Source: Paludibacteraceae bacterium
GTDB lineage: Bacteria; Bacteroidota; Bacteroidia; Bacteroidales; Paludibacteraceae
Length of the DNA stretch: 64,000 nucleotides
Assembly (NCBI GenBank): GCA_024399955.1
Contig: JAKSNH010000002.1
Coordinates: 186,001 to 250,000, forward strand
Reading direction: 5' to 3'
Below, piece by piece: positions 43,172 to 52,938 of this stretch (positions are counted from its first letter, which is position 1; every line of letters begins with the position of its first letter). Both the position numbers and the translations under genes were made by a program. The notes beneath the pieces were generated by a model. The model did not search any database and was not told the DNA's origin. It worked only from the letters and a program-made list of their open reading frames with translations.

Positions 43172-45367
43172 TTATTTGCAATTTTTATTACCCGAAGTGT
43201 TAAATCGTGTGTATAAACGGAATAATATAGGTGGAATGATGAATGCCATAGTCACTACAGCGCTCATCCCTATGAGGGTGACTGCACCAAGAGAGAACAT
43301 AGCAGGGTGCTTAGCAAAGACCAGTACGCCAATTGCCATCAGCATAACAAGTGCGGACAAAATAATAGACTGTTTGTATTGTTTAAGTAGTCGTTCTCCG
43401 ATTCGTTCTTGATTGATGAGTCCTTCCACCACAAAGATGGTGTAATCATCTCCTTGCCCAAAGATAAAGGTGGCTAAGATGATATTGACGATATTAAATT
43501 GCAATCCGAATAAGTGCATGCATGCGATGATAATCACCCAACTGAGCAGCATGGGTATAAAGGCGATTATTCCAAGAGCCAAACTGCGGAAACTGATGCA
43601 TAGGAAGATGAAGACAATCACGGAGCAGACTAATCCGATATAGTCAAAGTCCTGCGTGAGCACTGTGGCTACTTGTGCGTTTATTCTTTCCAAATCAAAT
43701 CTGCCGGGCCAAAGTGCTGCCAAGGTGGCAGGGTGATGCAAGTCTTCGATAATAGGTCGTTGATTGATGATGGCTGCAAAAGGTTCAAAGGCATCTTCGC
43801 GGAATCCGAGTGTTTGTCCGGTTGTGATGACTTGCTGTACCAAACTATCAGCGTTATGTGTAGTGAAGTAATCGTTCCATTTGGTGATTCGTTGCTCTAA
43901 CTCTGTGCGTGCCGATTCTGCTAAATAGAGTGGTTGATCGGAAACGGCTGACAATTGTTCAAACCACGCAAAATCCTCTCGTTGCTGTGGGGTCATATAG
44001 TTGATATGACTGATATTAGGATCAAAAAGTGGACGCGACGAGGTGACTATATCAATGCCTGCACAAACGATAATGATGGTTATTGTTATGATCCCGATAA
44101 ACGTTCGGTTGGGTGTTAGGCGGTTCAGTATCTTGCAGTGTATCTCTCGAATCGTGGTATGGGTAGCGGACATTAGATGGGGCAGGAATAGTATGCAGAA
44201 GAGAATAGTGCCTAACAACATGGCCGACGCAAAAATACCTAACTGTTGGAGTGCCGGTGAATGCAATGGAATCAGGACAAGAAAGGCTCCCACTGTGGTT
44301 ATATTGCCAATAATGAGTGGTGATAGCACTTCTTGCAGAGTTTGTTTAATGGTTGTCGTATAGCGTTGATGAACGAGTAAGTGCAAGGGGTAATTAACGC
44401 TAATGCCAATTAGGATAGCACCTATTCCGAGCACAATAACGGACACGCTGCCCACAAAGATAGATAGGGCCGCCATGCCAAATAGCCAACCAAATCCGAT
44501 GGCGAGGAAGATGAGTGCTATATCGCGTTTGCGAGGGAAGGCATAGAGTAGTAGTGCAAGAATAAATACAATGGAAAGCAGGATAGCTCCAATGGAGTCG
44601 TGCTTGATTTGTTGTGCATTATTGACAGCAATGACCGGTGCTCCTAATAGACGAATAGCCACAGAAGGGTAGGCTTGTGCGATGGTTTGTATAGAGGTGT
44701 TGAGCGAATCAATCAGCAGGGCATTACTGCCGGTCTCGGTGCTGCCATAAGGCGAGTCATAGAAAGCAAAACCGCGTTGACAGTCGCTGGTCATTATATA
44801 GCCGTTATAGGAAGTAAAAGCAGACATGGCGCCGGCGTATTGACCGGATAGGCCGCGAGAAAGTGGTACCAGATGCAGAGGGTCCTGAGTGATGGCAGGA
44901 TAGAGGAAGGAGGTGCCCGGCATGGAGAGTAACTGCTTATCTCCATTTAGGATAACCTGCAATGTGTCGCTACCGGCATAGATACTGTCTAATAACCGAT
45001 AGGCCTCATCTGTCATAAAGTAAGGCAGGTGTCGGTAGATATAGTCTAAGCGCGTCAATACGCCATCTAAATCCACTTCGGTAATAGCATGATTATGCAA
45101 ATCCGCAAAGGCATCAATAGCCTGTGTGATGGAGTCCGGATCCGTGCCATCAAAGATGACCACAATACGCGAAGCTTCATTGATGGACGAATAGACCTGC
45201 ATGGATTCGGTGTATTCCTCGTCTTGTGGCAGGAAAGCAAAAATATCCTCTTCGTAGTTCAGACGCGCAGCGAGAACGCCCATTAGAACGAACAGTGCTA
45301 TCCCTAATCCCCAAGCGACCTTGTGGTGGGAAGTGAACCAGTCATATAGTTTAATGAATGCGTTCAT
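43172..45367 (-). CDS. MMPL/RND-type exporter of the aryl polyene operon
   Basis: 731 residues with the two-halves RND layout: TM1, a large periplasmic domain (about 35-255), a block of six TMs (255-410) with VLGIGAILIGISVNYPLHLL, a second periplasmic domain (about 435-580), and a second TM block with FIFGQGDDYTIFVVEG. It belongs to the MMPL-like group present in aryl-polyene and flexirubin clusters, where it probably moves the lipid-linked pigment out of the inner membrane. Last gene of the operon; its first 17 bases overlap the ligase gene. Confidence 0.88.
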   Translation of the reverse strand: MNAFIKLYDWFTSHHKVAWGLGIALFVLMGVLAARLNYEEDIFAFLPQDEEYTESMQVYSSINEASRIVVIFDGTDPDSITQAIDAFADLHNHAITEVDLDGVLTRLDYIYRHLPYFMTDEAYRLLDSIYAGSDTLQVILNGDKQLLSMPGTSFLYPAITQDPLHLVPLSRGLSGQYAGAMSAFTSYNGYIMTSDCQRGFAFYDSPYGSTETGSNALLIDSLNTSIQTIAQAYPSVAIRLLGAPVIAVNNAQQIKHDSIGAILLSIVFILALLLYAFPRKRDIALIFLAIGFGWLFGMAALSIFVGSVSVIVLGIGAILIGISVNYPLHLLVHQRYTTTIKQTLQEVLSPLIIGNITTVGAFLVLIPLHSPALQQLGIFASAMLLGTILFCILFLPHLMSATHTTIREIHCKILNRLTPNRTFIGIITITIIIVCAGIDIVTSSRPLFDPNISHINYMTPQQREDFAWFEQLSAVSDQPLYLAESARTELEQRITKWNDYFTTHNADSLVQQVITTGQTLGFREDAFEPFAAIINQRPIIEDLHHPATLAALWPGRFDLERINAQVATVLTQDFDYIGLVCSVIVFIFLCISFRSLALGIIAFIPMLLSWVIIIACMHLFGLQFNIVNIILATFIFGQGDDYTIFVVEGLINQERIGERLLKQYKQSIILSALVMLMAIGVLVFAKHPAMFSLGAVTLIGMSAVVTMAFIIPPILFRLYTRFNTSGNKNCK

Positions 45368-46670
45368 CGATGAATTTAATCGGTTTACGAGACTTAGCCG
45401 GGAAGTTAATGCCTTGAATCACATCAGCTGGCAGCACTTCCACGATGGGTGCTACACGCAGTCGAGCGCGGAAACGGTCCTTAAGGTCCTTGATGATATT
45501 CTCCTGACTGAATTGTGCAAAGGGCGATTGGGCTTGCAGCGGTTTAAGACCGATACGCACTACCACTTCATCTGTTCCCGTCTCCGAGGTGCGAACAACA
45601 ATGACGTAGTTTTGTATATATTCAGCATTGTCAAGTACGTCGTTAATGGCTGGAGGATAGACGGTGGTACCTTTGAGTTTAATCATGTTATTCTTTCGTC
45701 CCAAAAGGGGTGTCAGTCGATAACTATTGCGGCCACAGCGACATGGTTCGGTTACCTTAGATGCTATGTCTCCTGTGCGGAATCGCAACAAAGGCATGGC
45801 TTCTACGCCCAACGTGGTAATCACTATCTCACCCGATTGACCGTCAGGAACAACACGACCATTTTCATCTACGATCTCTACAATAACCAATTCAGGGTGT
45901 AAGTGCCCACCGCATTGATATTCGCATTCAGCAAAAGTAGACCCCATCTCAGTGGACGAATACGTAGCATACATCTCAATCTCCGGCCATACCTGCTGAA
46001 TGCGCTTGCCTAAGAGGTTGAGCGTGAAATCTTGATTGCGCAATCCCTCACCGATGCAGATAATCTTCTTGACTGAACAGCGATGATAATCGATGTTGTG
46101 TTGTTCGGCGTATTCCACCAATCGCAGAATGAAACTTGGCACGCACATTAACGTGTCGGGTTGAACACGTTGAATAGTGTCCCATTGCAGTTCAGGTATG
46201 CCATTGCCTACTCGAATAATTCCGGCACCTAATTTGCGCAAACCTAAACTATATGCCATTCCGGCAATGAAACGTTTATCCATAGTTAACATCAGTTGTA
46301 CAATCGACTCATCGGTTACACCGGCGGTCTTAAACGACTTATATTCATTCAACGCTTGCCGCTCCAAGTCCTTGTCGGTATAGGCAAAAGTAACGGGTTC
46401 ACCTGTCGTACCGGATGTGGTACTATAATCCACTATCTCTTTGCGAGTGCAGCATAAGAAATCATTACTGCATTGATGCAAGTCGGACTTCTCGGTGAAA
46501 GGTAACCGTTGCAAATCCTCTAACGAACGAATCTCATTGATATCAATGTGCTGCTCGTGGAACATGCGCTGATAGAAAGGTGAATGTTCCTGCAGATAAA
46601 CTAACTGTTCGTGCAGTTTTTGCTCCTGAAAGGCCTTGATGGCTTCTACTGATTCAAATTCAATATCCAT
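45351..46670 (-). CDS. Phenylacetate-CoA ligase-like AMP ligase (aryl starter activation)
   Basis: 439 residues from MDIEFESVEAIKAFQEQ; an earlier ATG adds ten residues. It is an ANL-type adenylating enzyme: P-loop STTSGTTGEPV, YATYSSTEMG (A5-like), RFRTGDIA, and a C-terminal PaaK-type domain (GRKNNMIKLKGTTVYPP). In aryl polyene systems the matching ApeH-type enzyme loads the aromatic starter, such as 4-hydroxybenzoate or coumarate type acids, onto ACP. No ammonia-lyase that would make such an acid is in the window. It overlaps the esterase by 25 bases. Confidence 0.87.
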   Translation of the reverse strand: MDIEFESVEAIKAFQEQKLHEQLVYLQEHSPFYQRMFHEQHIDINEIRSLEDLQRLPFTEKSDLHQCSNDFLCCTRKEIVDYSTTSGTTGEPVTFAYTDKDLERQALNEYKSFKTAGVTDESIVQLMLTMDKRFIAGMAYSLGLRKLGAGIIRVGNGIPELQWDTIQRVQPDTLMCVPSFILRLVEYAEQHNIDYHRCSVKKIICIGEGLRNQDFTLNLLGKRIQQVWPEIEMYATYSSTEMGSTFAECEYQCGGHLHPELVIVEIVDENGRVVPDGQSGEIVITTLGVEAMPLLRFRTGDIASKVTEPCRCGRNSYRLTPLLGRKNNMIKLKGTTVYPPAINDVLDNAEYIQNYVIVVRTSETGTDEVVVRIGLKPLQAQSPFAQFSQENIIKDLKDRFRARLRVAPIVEVLPADVIQGINFPAKSRKPIKFIDERIH

Positions 46671-47464
46671 TGTATAAATTCTTTTTTCCATTGATGGCAC
46701 TCCTCTGTGCCTTTAATCACTGTTGCTCCAAAACCATGTCCGCCGGTGCGGTACTGAAGGTATAGATGGGGCACGTGATGCACCGTTAATGCCGAATCCA
46801 ACATCTCACTATTGTGGTACTTAACAACCGGGTCATCTTGACAATTAACCAGAAAAACCGGTGGACAGTCGGGACGAACATGGTCTTCGATGGAGAGTGA
46901 GTCCTGCATGGTTTTGTTCCACTGCCTCCATACACCCAACGCTCCTCGGCGACTGCGTTTATGTGTATAGGTCTTGTCGCGCATTGTGACTACCGGATAG
47001 ATAGGACATAGGAAAGTGGGCTTATAGTCGGTGCGGTTATATAGATAAGATAGCATCGTCAGATGTCCTCCGGCCGAGAAACCCATCACCCCAATGCGGT
47101 TGCGGTTGATATGTAGTGAGTCGGCATGCGTATGCACATACTCCAAAGCTTGCTCTACGTCGGTCAGCATATCTGGGTACTTATGTCCGATACCTAATAC
47201 GCGGAATCCAAACACATATGCAGGGATAGTAGCCACGCGGTAGCGCAGCACAAAAGCATTGATGCCGTTTTGATTGAGCCAAGCAGCAACACTATCACCT
47301 TCATTATGCATGTCCAACCACGAGTAACTGCCACCTGGACATACAATGACGGCAATGCCGGTGTTGGTGGCAGAATCAACTAAGTAAGGTGTCAATCGTT
47401 GTTTGGCACACAAGGTTGAGAGACATAATAGCGCTATAATGATGCTAACTAATCGTTGTCGCAT
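46646..47464 (-). CDS. Secreted alpha/beta hydrolase (esterase)
   Basis: 272 residues, with the N-terminal signal peptide MRQRLVSIIIALLCLSTLCA. The hydrolase fold shows VIVCPGGSYSWLD (oxyanion region), the nucleophile elbow GFSAGGH, an Asp in NCQDDPVV and the final His in GGHGF. It resembles BD-FAE/acetyl-esterase proteins. Inside the pigment operon it may trim or transfer an acyl ester in the periplasm; the exact substrate is unknown. It overlaps the genes on both sides by 16 and 25 bases. Confidence 0.85.
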   Translation of the reverse strand: MRQRLVSIIIALLCLSTLCAKQRLTPYLVDSATNTGIAVIVCPGGSYSWLDMHNEGDSVAAWLNQNGINAFVLRYRVATIPAYVFGFRVLGIGHKYPDMLTDVEQALEYVHTHADSLHINRNRIGVMGFSAGGHLTMLSYLYNRTDYKPTFLCPIYPVVTMRDKTYTHKRSRRGALGVWRQWNKTMQDSLSIEDHVRPDCPPVFLVNCQDDPVVKYHNSEMLDSALTVHHVPHLYLQYRTGGHGFGATVIKGTEECHQWKKEFIQWILNLNQ

Positions 47465-48849
47465 ATCCAGTGTTGATATAGATGTCGTATGTTCTTGGTT
47501 CGTTCTTGATACGTTTTCCCGTACGTTGTGTCGTCAGGCATGATAAGGGGTTTGACTGCAGCACGTATTTCGCGAGGTTTACCTACAAAGAAAGGCTGTT
47601 TGCTCAATGCCTGCCATAATCCGCGCAGTACGATTGGACGAATAGGCAAGTGCATCTGTTCCGCCATGTAAAAAGCTCCGCGATGGAAGCGTCCCACTTC
47701 GCCATCTATGGTACGAGTGCCTTCTGGGAAGATAGCCACCGAGTAACCTTGTTCCACGTAACGTTGTATGCCCGGCACAATATCGTCCACACCTTCCTCA
47801 ATAGTGACTATACCTACGGCACGAGAGATGAATCCGTAGAAAATATTATGCGTCACATGTGTTTTGCCCACTATGACAAAGTGATCGCCTAAGGCAAACA
47901 GCATGGGGATATCTAAAAGCGAAGTGTGGTTGACGATGATGATTTCCGGAGTAGCAACCGGCAAGGTGTCAATACGCAATGCAGCGTGTGGGGCAGTGCC
48001 CAGTAGGAATCGGCATCCTACACCTAATCCATGACGATAATGCGTCATGATTTTATTGCGGGCAAATAGGTAATACCCCCATAGCACGATATTGCAACCA
48101 ATAGCAAAGAGTGCAAAGATAATACTGAAATAGACGGTGCGGAAGTAGCGGCGAGGTAAACCGTAAATGACTGCCATCACACATAGAATAGTGTTGAGCA
48201 ATGAGATACGGGCGAAGTCTCTCACCGGACGAAAGTAACTCACACGTTCCTCTTGTGGTGGGTAATAGACACGAATAGGTACCGGCAGGATAGGTACAGA
48301 TGCCCACGCAGAACAAACCAACACCACTAATTCGGCTTCGTATCGACGAGTCATGCACCATTCGCCGCGCAGGTTATCTAGCGGATAAATACGGAACCCT
48401 GTTTGGGTATCCGGTAATGCCATGCCGGTCTGCATCTTGAACCAGAAATTAGAGAAGCGATTAGCGAACGTGCTGCGGCGAGGTTTATTGACATGTGTTG
48501 TACCACGGTTACCGATGATGATAGCTTCCGGACGAATAGCACTTAATCGCAGCATGGCAGGGATATCATCAGGGTAATGCTGTCCGTCACTATCTATCGT
48601 CAAAGCATGCGTGAACCCTAATGTACGAGCCTCACGGAATCCTCGTTTGAGCGCGTAGCCCTTGCCGCGATTCGTGGAGTAATAAACGATATGCAGCCGC
48701 TCATCTTCAATGGCTTGTACCGCCTCCAAAGAGCCATCTGTTGCGCCATCTACTACAACAATGACCGGCAGGTACTGCAGGACTTGCTTAACGACATCGG
48801 CAACAGTGCCGACGTTATTGTAAGTTGGTATAAGCGCACAAGTGGTCAT
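47449..48849 (-). CDS. Glycosyltransferase 2 / PlsC-type acyltransferase fusion
   Basis: 466 residues in two parts. The N-terminal 220 residues are a DPM1-like GT2 domain (ALIPTYNNVGTVADVV, VVVDGATDGS, LTIDSDGQHYPDD with the metal-binding Asp). A membrane segment near 235-265 leads to a PlsC-type acyltransferase (IIVNHTSLLDIPM with the HxxxxD motif, and VAIFPEGTRTIDG). Fused GT/AT proteins are typical of aryl polyene clusters, where they are thought to attach the polyene to a sugar or lipid carrier at the inner membrane. One-base overlap with the reductase gene. Confidence 0.9.
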   Translation of the reverse strand: MTTCALIPTYNNVGTVADVVKQVLQYLPVIVVVDGATDGSLEAVQAIEDERLHIVYYSTNRGKGYALKRGFREARTLGFTHALTIDSDGQHYPDDIPAMLRLSAIRPEAIIIGNRGTTHVNKPRRSTFANRFSNFWFKMQTGMALPDTQTGFRIYPLDNLRGEWCMTRRYEAELVVLVCSAWASVPILPVPIRVYYPPQEERVSYFRPVRDFARISLLNTILCVMAVIYGLPRRYFRTVYFSIIFALFAIGCNIVLWGYYLFARNKIMTHYRHGLGVGCRFLLGTAPHAALRIDTLPVATPEIIIVNHTSLLDIPMLFALGDHFVIVGKTHVTHNIFYGFISRAVGIVTIEEGVDDIVPGIQRYVEQGYSVAIFPEGTRTIDGEVGRFHRGAFYMAEQMHLPIRPIVLRGLWQALSKQPFFVGKPREIRAAVKPLIMPDDTTYGKTYQERTKNIRHLYQHWICDND

Positions 48850-49574
48850 TAACTATATAAGCCTCCGTTGATGTTGATACACTCTCCTGTTATATAAGCT
48901 GCCTCTTCGCTAGCCAAAAAACTGACCAAAGCGGCTACTTCTTCGGGTTGACCAAAACGTGCTGCAGGAATGAGTTGTTTAAGCATATCTTCAGGCAATC
49001 CATCCACCATGTCGGTTTGAATGAATCCCGGAGCCACAGCATTGACGGTGATTCGTTTCTTCGCTACTTCTTGTGCCAACGACTTGGTGGCGGCTATTAC
49101 TCCTCCTTTAGAAGCCGAGTAATTAGTCTGTCCGGCTAAACCTTTCAACCCACTCAAAGAGGCTATATTGATGATACGTCCATAACGTTTTCTCACCATC
49201 ATGGCTAATAAGGGACGAGTTACGTTGTAGAACGAGAAGAGGTTAGTGCGAATAACTTTCTCAAAGTCCTCCGGCTCCAGAAAAACCATCAGTTCATCGT
49301 GACGAATACCGGCATTATTGACCAGCACCGATATATATTCGTTGGGATGTTGTTCAGTCCATGACGTCAGGGCTTGCTGACAAGCAGTAGTGTCCGCCAC
49401 ATCAAACTTGAATAACTCGCCTTGTCCTCCCTGTGCTGTTATCTCGTCCAATGTGCGTTGTGCCTCCGCATCATTGCTGCGGTAATTAATCAGCACATGG
49501 TAACCATCTTTCGCTAATCTAATGGCAATAGCGCGACCTATTCCGCGACTTGCTCCTGTAACTAATGCATACAT
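48849..49574 (-). CDS. FabG-like 3-ketoacyl-ACP reductase
   Basis: 241 residues of the short-chain dehydrogenase family: cofactor motif TGASRGIGRAI, NNAGI, catalytic Ser in IASLSG and YSASKGG (Tyr-x-x-x-Lys). The C-terminal GECININGG is as in FabG. In the operon it should reduce the keto group after each elongation, the role of ApeQ in the E. coli pathway. It overlaps the FAD enzyme gene by 13 bases. Confidence 0.9.
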   Translation of the reverse strand: MYALVTGASRGIGRAIAIRLAKDGYHVLINYRSNDAEAQRTLDEITAQGGQGELFKFDVADTTACQQALTSWTEQHPNEYISVLVNNAGIRHDELMVFLEPEDFEKVIRTNLFSFYNVTRPLLAMMVRKRYGRIINIASLSGLKGLAGQTNYSASKGGVIAATKSLAQEVAKKRITVNAVAPGFIQTDMVDGLPEDMLKQLIPAARFGQPEEVAALVSFLASEEAAYITGECININGGLYS

Positions 49575-50980
49575 ATTTGGTTAATTGTTAATTGGTTAAT
49601 TGCTAATTGGTTAATTGTAAACCTTGCACTCATCGTTGTTCCTACTATACCGTGCAGTATCAGCGATTGTCCTGTCAGGAATAGTCCTTTTAGCGGTGTG
49701 CGAGGCATGATGAGCGTTGTAGCGATTGACCTACAATCCTTATATGTGCCATAAGCCGAGCCTCGTTCGCTGCGCAGGTAATGATGCCAAGTCAGAGGAG
49801 TAGAGCTCCATGTTTCTACAATCTGTTCCTGCAGTTCGGGCAGCGCCGTTAATGCCAAGTCAATGCACTGCTCAGTCATCTTGCTTTTCCACTCCTCATA
49901 TTCTTGTCCGCGATGCCCCATCGGTTGTGCGCTCCATTTCTCTACCGCCTCCCAGTCCATCGGTGTTAAGATATCTATGGCGTTTTGGTTAGGGTAGGTG
50001 TAAACAAGTATATGATTGATGTCCTTACCTGTATCGTCCCAAATAGGAGTTCCTGCTCGATGCACATAAATAGGTCCTTGCTTACTGCCACGCAGAGGTT
50101 GATTCAGTTGGATATTCACCGTGAAGCATCCAGGAGTAGAGGTTAGGTTAGTGATGCGACGTTTATACACAGGTCTCATTGAGCTGCCTTCACTCAATAG
50201 GCGCATTGTTGCAGCCGGTTGGATAGCGGAAACTACGATGTCTGCCTCTAATCGCTCTCCATTGGTTAATTCCACTCCTGCCACTCGACCATCTTGTTCG
50301 ATGATACGACTTACATTGCAACCACATCGCAACGCACCCTGATAGCGTTTAAGTCGCTGACATAGGTAAGCAATAATCTCTTCTCCGCCACCTTGCAGTC
50401 GTTTAGTAGATGTAATAAAACCCCACATGATTTCGGCATACTCAAAGAGTGGCAACCGTTGCTTTTTCATGTCAATGATAATCGACATTGCCGATAGTAC
50501 ATCTCGTAGATGTTCATCGGTTATTGTGCTTCTTAACCACTCCCATGCGTTCTGCTCCCAGTACGGACCGGTTTGGTCTAATGGGCAATGAGCAATTGTG
50601 CATAGAGTCTGCATATAGGTTTTAATGGCCTCTTTCTGATGCGGAAAACATTTAGTCAAGTACGCTTGTGCCTGGCGGGCACCGCATGGTAGGTGATAAT
50701 AATCATTACCGATATAGATATCATGTCCCTTCACTTCCTTCCAATGCAATTGGGTCAATCCTAACTGCCTAAACAGTCGCCACACGGGTGTCCAACGTTT
50801 TAGTCCTCCCACGAAATGGCATCCGGTCTCGAAATGCAGTCCGTTGCGCACGAATGATTGCATGCAACCGCCTGGACGGATGTTCTGCTCCAAGACCATC
50901 ACAGCATCACCTTGTTGTGCCAATAGGCAGCCTACTTCCAGTCCACCTATTCCTGCTCCTATTACGATAACTCGTCGCAC
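49562..50980 (-). CDS. FAD-dependent oxidoreductase, phytoene-desaturase/retinol-saturase-like
   Basis: 472 residues. The dinucleotide fold starts at once (VIVIGAGIGGLEVGCLLAQQ), with PGGCMQSF and ETGCHFVGG typical of CrtI/RetSat relatives. The C-terminal FAD part has LKGLFLTGQSLILHGIVG. Such enzymes occur in Bacteroidetes pigment clusters; a redox change on the polyene or aryl head group is likely. The last 20 residues (TINQLAINQLTINQ) come from a short DNA repeat, (GGTTAATTG)n-like, at 49580-49618, so the natural C-terminus may have been extended. Confidence 0.87.
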   Translation of the reverse strand: MRRVIVIGAGIGGLEVGCLLAQQGDAVMVLEQNIRPGGCMQSFVRNGLHFETGCHFVGGLKRWTPVWRLFRQLGLTQLHWKEVKGHDIYIGNDYYHLPCGARQAQAYLTKCFPHQKEAIKTYMQTLCTIAHCPLDQTGPYWEQNAWEWLRSTITDEHLRDVLSAMSIIIDMKKQRLPLFEYAEIMWGFITSTKRLQGGGEEIIAYLCQRLKRYQGALRCGCNVSRIIEQDGRVAGVELTNGERLEADIVVSAIQPAATMRLLSEGSSMRPVYKRRITNLTSTPGCFTVNIQLNQPLRGSKQGPIYVHRAGTPIWDDTGKDINHILVYTYPNQNAIDILTPMDWEAVEKWSAQPMGHRGQEYEEWKSKMTEQCIDLALTALPELQEQIVETWSSTPLTWHHYLRSERGSAYGTYKDCRSIATTLIMPRTPLKGLFLTGQSLILHGIVGTTMSARFTINQLAINQLTINQICMH

Positions 50981-51312
50981 GATACTTTCAGTTTAACACT
51001 CACTACGTTTCCCGAAGTCACCACGGCCGTCATGCCTTTCTCCGACCATGTGATATCCACGTCGGCTTCATGATGCAGATTGGGATCCAGTGGTACCAGG
51101 AACTTACACTGTTTAATATGTTTCCAATGAACATCCTTGCCTAACGCTATGCTGGCGCACTCACGGATCATCTCAACATGGCAGGCTCCCGGAGCAATAG
51201 GATGACCGGGGAAATGTCCTGCATACACCGGACAATCCGCAGGTAATTGCACATGGAAAAGGGCATGTCCTGCTTCGATCTCTTGCGATATAATATGGTA
51301 GAAATTGGTCAT
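50962..51312 (-). CDS. FabZ-like 3-hydroxyacyl-ACP dehydratase (ApeI-type)
   Basis: 116 residues, a single hotdog fold. The active-site helix and His are in YAGHFPGHPIAPGACHVEMI. It lies next to a second hotdog gene, an arrangement seen for ApeI/ApeP, which form a heteromeric dehydratase in aryl polyene synthesis. It would remove water after ketoreduction to build the all-trans polyene. Overlaps of 19 and 4 bases with neighbours suggest coupled translation. Confidence 0.85.
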   Translation of the reverse strand: MTNFYHIISQEIEAGHALFHVQLPADCPVYAGHFPGHPIAPGACHVEMIRECASIALGKDVHWKHIKQCKFLVPLDPNLHHEADVDITWSEKGMTAVVTSGNVVSVKLKVSCDELS

Positions 51313-51722
51313 TGCGGTAAGAAAATCTTTAATTCACCACTGGCGATGATGTCCTGCTGAATCCGAGTGGTAGCAATCACTAATAGTATTTCGCCTACAA
51401 CGGCTTTCAAGGCTATTTGGGTTTTTATACATTCACCTACTTGAGGTAGGCGGTTAATCGTCACATCCTTTACGTCTGCTAAAAAACCGATATGTCCTGC
51501 ATCCTGTGGATGACTCTCCTTTACGCATACGGCTACCGATTGCGCCATGTGTTCAATCAGTCCTGCCTCCATTAGTTGTCCTTGGTTGGCGAACCAATTA
51601 GAGTCTGTAATAGTGAGTTGGGCGGTTACCTGTTCTCCATCAATTGTGGCACTATCTACCATCACCATCGGTGCGCGATGGGGCAGGTAAGTAAGGATAT
51701 CTTGACTAGTCAGTTGTTTCAT
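51309..51722 (-). CDS. ApeP-like hotdog dehydratase
   Basis: 137 residues. The hotdog fold has YLPHRAPMVMVDSATIDG at the N-terminus and GLIEHMAQSVAVCV with the central helix. Here the acidic residue of LIEHMAQ is the likely catalytic base, as in ApeP-type proteins that pair with a FabZ-like partner. The gene overlaps both neighbours by 4 bases. It should act with the 50962-51312 product on the ACP-bound hydroxyacyl chain. Confidence 0.85.
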   Translation of the reverse strand: MKQLTSQDILTYLPHRAPMVMVDSATIDGEQVTAQLTITDSNWFANQGQLMEAGLIEHMAQSVAVCVKESHPQDAGHIGFLADVKDVTINRLPQVGECIKTQIALKAVVGEILLVIATTRIQQDIIASGELKIFLPQ

Positions 51723-52936
51723 AGTGCACGAATAATCAAACTCGAATTAGTGCCTCCAAATCCGAAGGAGTTATTCAGGAACGTATCAAAGCGTTTATCC
51801 AATCGTTCATTGGGTATCCATAAGTGCTGACTATCCTCATCGGGAGTCTCGAAATTCAGGTTGGGAGCAATAAATCCGTTCTGCATCATCAGTATAGCAT
51901 AGATTGTTTCGCTGGCTCCTGCCATCCACATCTCATGCCCCGTCTGACTCTTGGTGGATGTGATAGGCAATGTTTTTTCGCCAAACACTTTATACAGTGC
52001 TTTGGCTTCGCTGGCATCACCTACCGGTGTGGAGGTGGCATGTGCGTTCACGTAACCTATCTCGCTGCGGCTGATGCCTGCTTGACGAATAGCCATCTCT
52101 AAACTCTGCACCGGTCCCTCAAAGTTAGGATTGGCGATATGATTGCCGTTTCCCGAGAATCCATATCCTAATACTTCGGCAATGATGGTGGCACCGCGTT
52201 TAACGGCATGTTCGTACTCTTCTAAAATCACCGTGGCTGCTCCGCCGGATGGCACTAACCCATCGCGGTTTTTATCAAAGGGACGAGAGGCCTTGGTGGG
52301 TTCGTCCTCACGCATACTAAAAGCCGATATGCCATCAAAAGCAGCGACTGCCATGATATTCGTTTCTTGTGCTCCTCCACATATAATCATATCTTGCATG
52401 CCCTCTCTAATCAGCACACTACCTAATCCAATCGCATGACTGCCGCTGGCGCAAGCTGCCGAAATGGTCATGTTAATGCCTCTCAGCTTAAACAGGCTGC
52501 CTAAGTTCATGGTGATGGTTGAGTTCATTGACTGGAAGATGGCTCCGGCACCGCACATTGTAGTGTCATGCATCATACGACAACGGTCCGTACTGCGGAT
52601 AACTGCTTCCGCAGATGAGTCGTTTCCGTATAGAATACCTACATCGTTCTTGAGCAAGTAGTCCTCATCAATGCCGGCTTGACGCAAAGCATCTGCTGTG
52701 GCACAATAGGCGTATTTACCTTCTTCCGGCAGAAAAGCACGTTGGTGACGGTCCAGAACGGACTTCAGATCCGGTTCCGGCACGTGTGCCGTCAGGATGC
52801 TGCGGAAGCCTTGGTCTCTGCGACTTGGGTCGGTTGTTATACCCGATACACCGTTGTAAAGCGCATCACGCACAGCATCTAGATTAGTGCCTAAACATGA
52901 ATAAATACCCATTCCTGTTATTACTACTCGTCTCAT
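51719..52936 (-). CDS. Beta-ketoacyl-ACP synthase (FabB/FabF-like)
   Basis: 405 residues, full-length ketosynthase with an intact Cys-His-His set: Cys162 in ISAACASGSHAIG, His in VNAHATSTPVGD and His in SQTGHEMWMAG. It ends with NNSFGFGGTNSSLII. It probably elongates the ACP-bound chain, perhaps in the first rounds, as proposed for ApeR. It is one of three ketosynthases with full catalytic residues in this operon. Confidence 0.92.
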   Translation of the reverse strand: MRRVVITGMGIYSCLGTNLDAVRDALYNGVSGITTDPSRRDQGFRSILTAHVPEPDLKSVLDRHQRAFLPEEGKYAYCATADALRQAGIDEDYLLKNDVGILYGNDSSAEAVIRSTDRCRMMHDTTMCGAGAIFQSMNSTITMNLGSLFKLRGINMTISAACASGSHAIGLGSVLIREGMQDMIICGGAQETNIMAVAAFDGISAFSMREDEPTKASRPFDKNRDGLVPSGGAATVILEEYEHAVKRGATIIAEVLGYGFSGNGNHIANPNFEGPVQSLEMAIRQAGISRSEIGYVNAHATSTPVGDASEAKALYKVFGEKTLPITSTKSQTGHEMWMAGASETIYAILMMQNGFIAPNLNFETPDEDSQHLWIPNERLDKRFDTFLNNSFGFGGTNSSLIIRAL

Positions 52937-52938
52937 AA

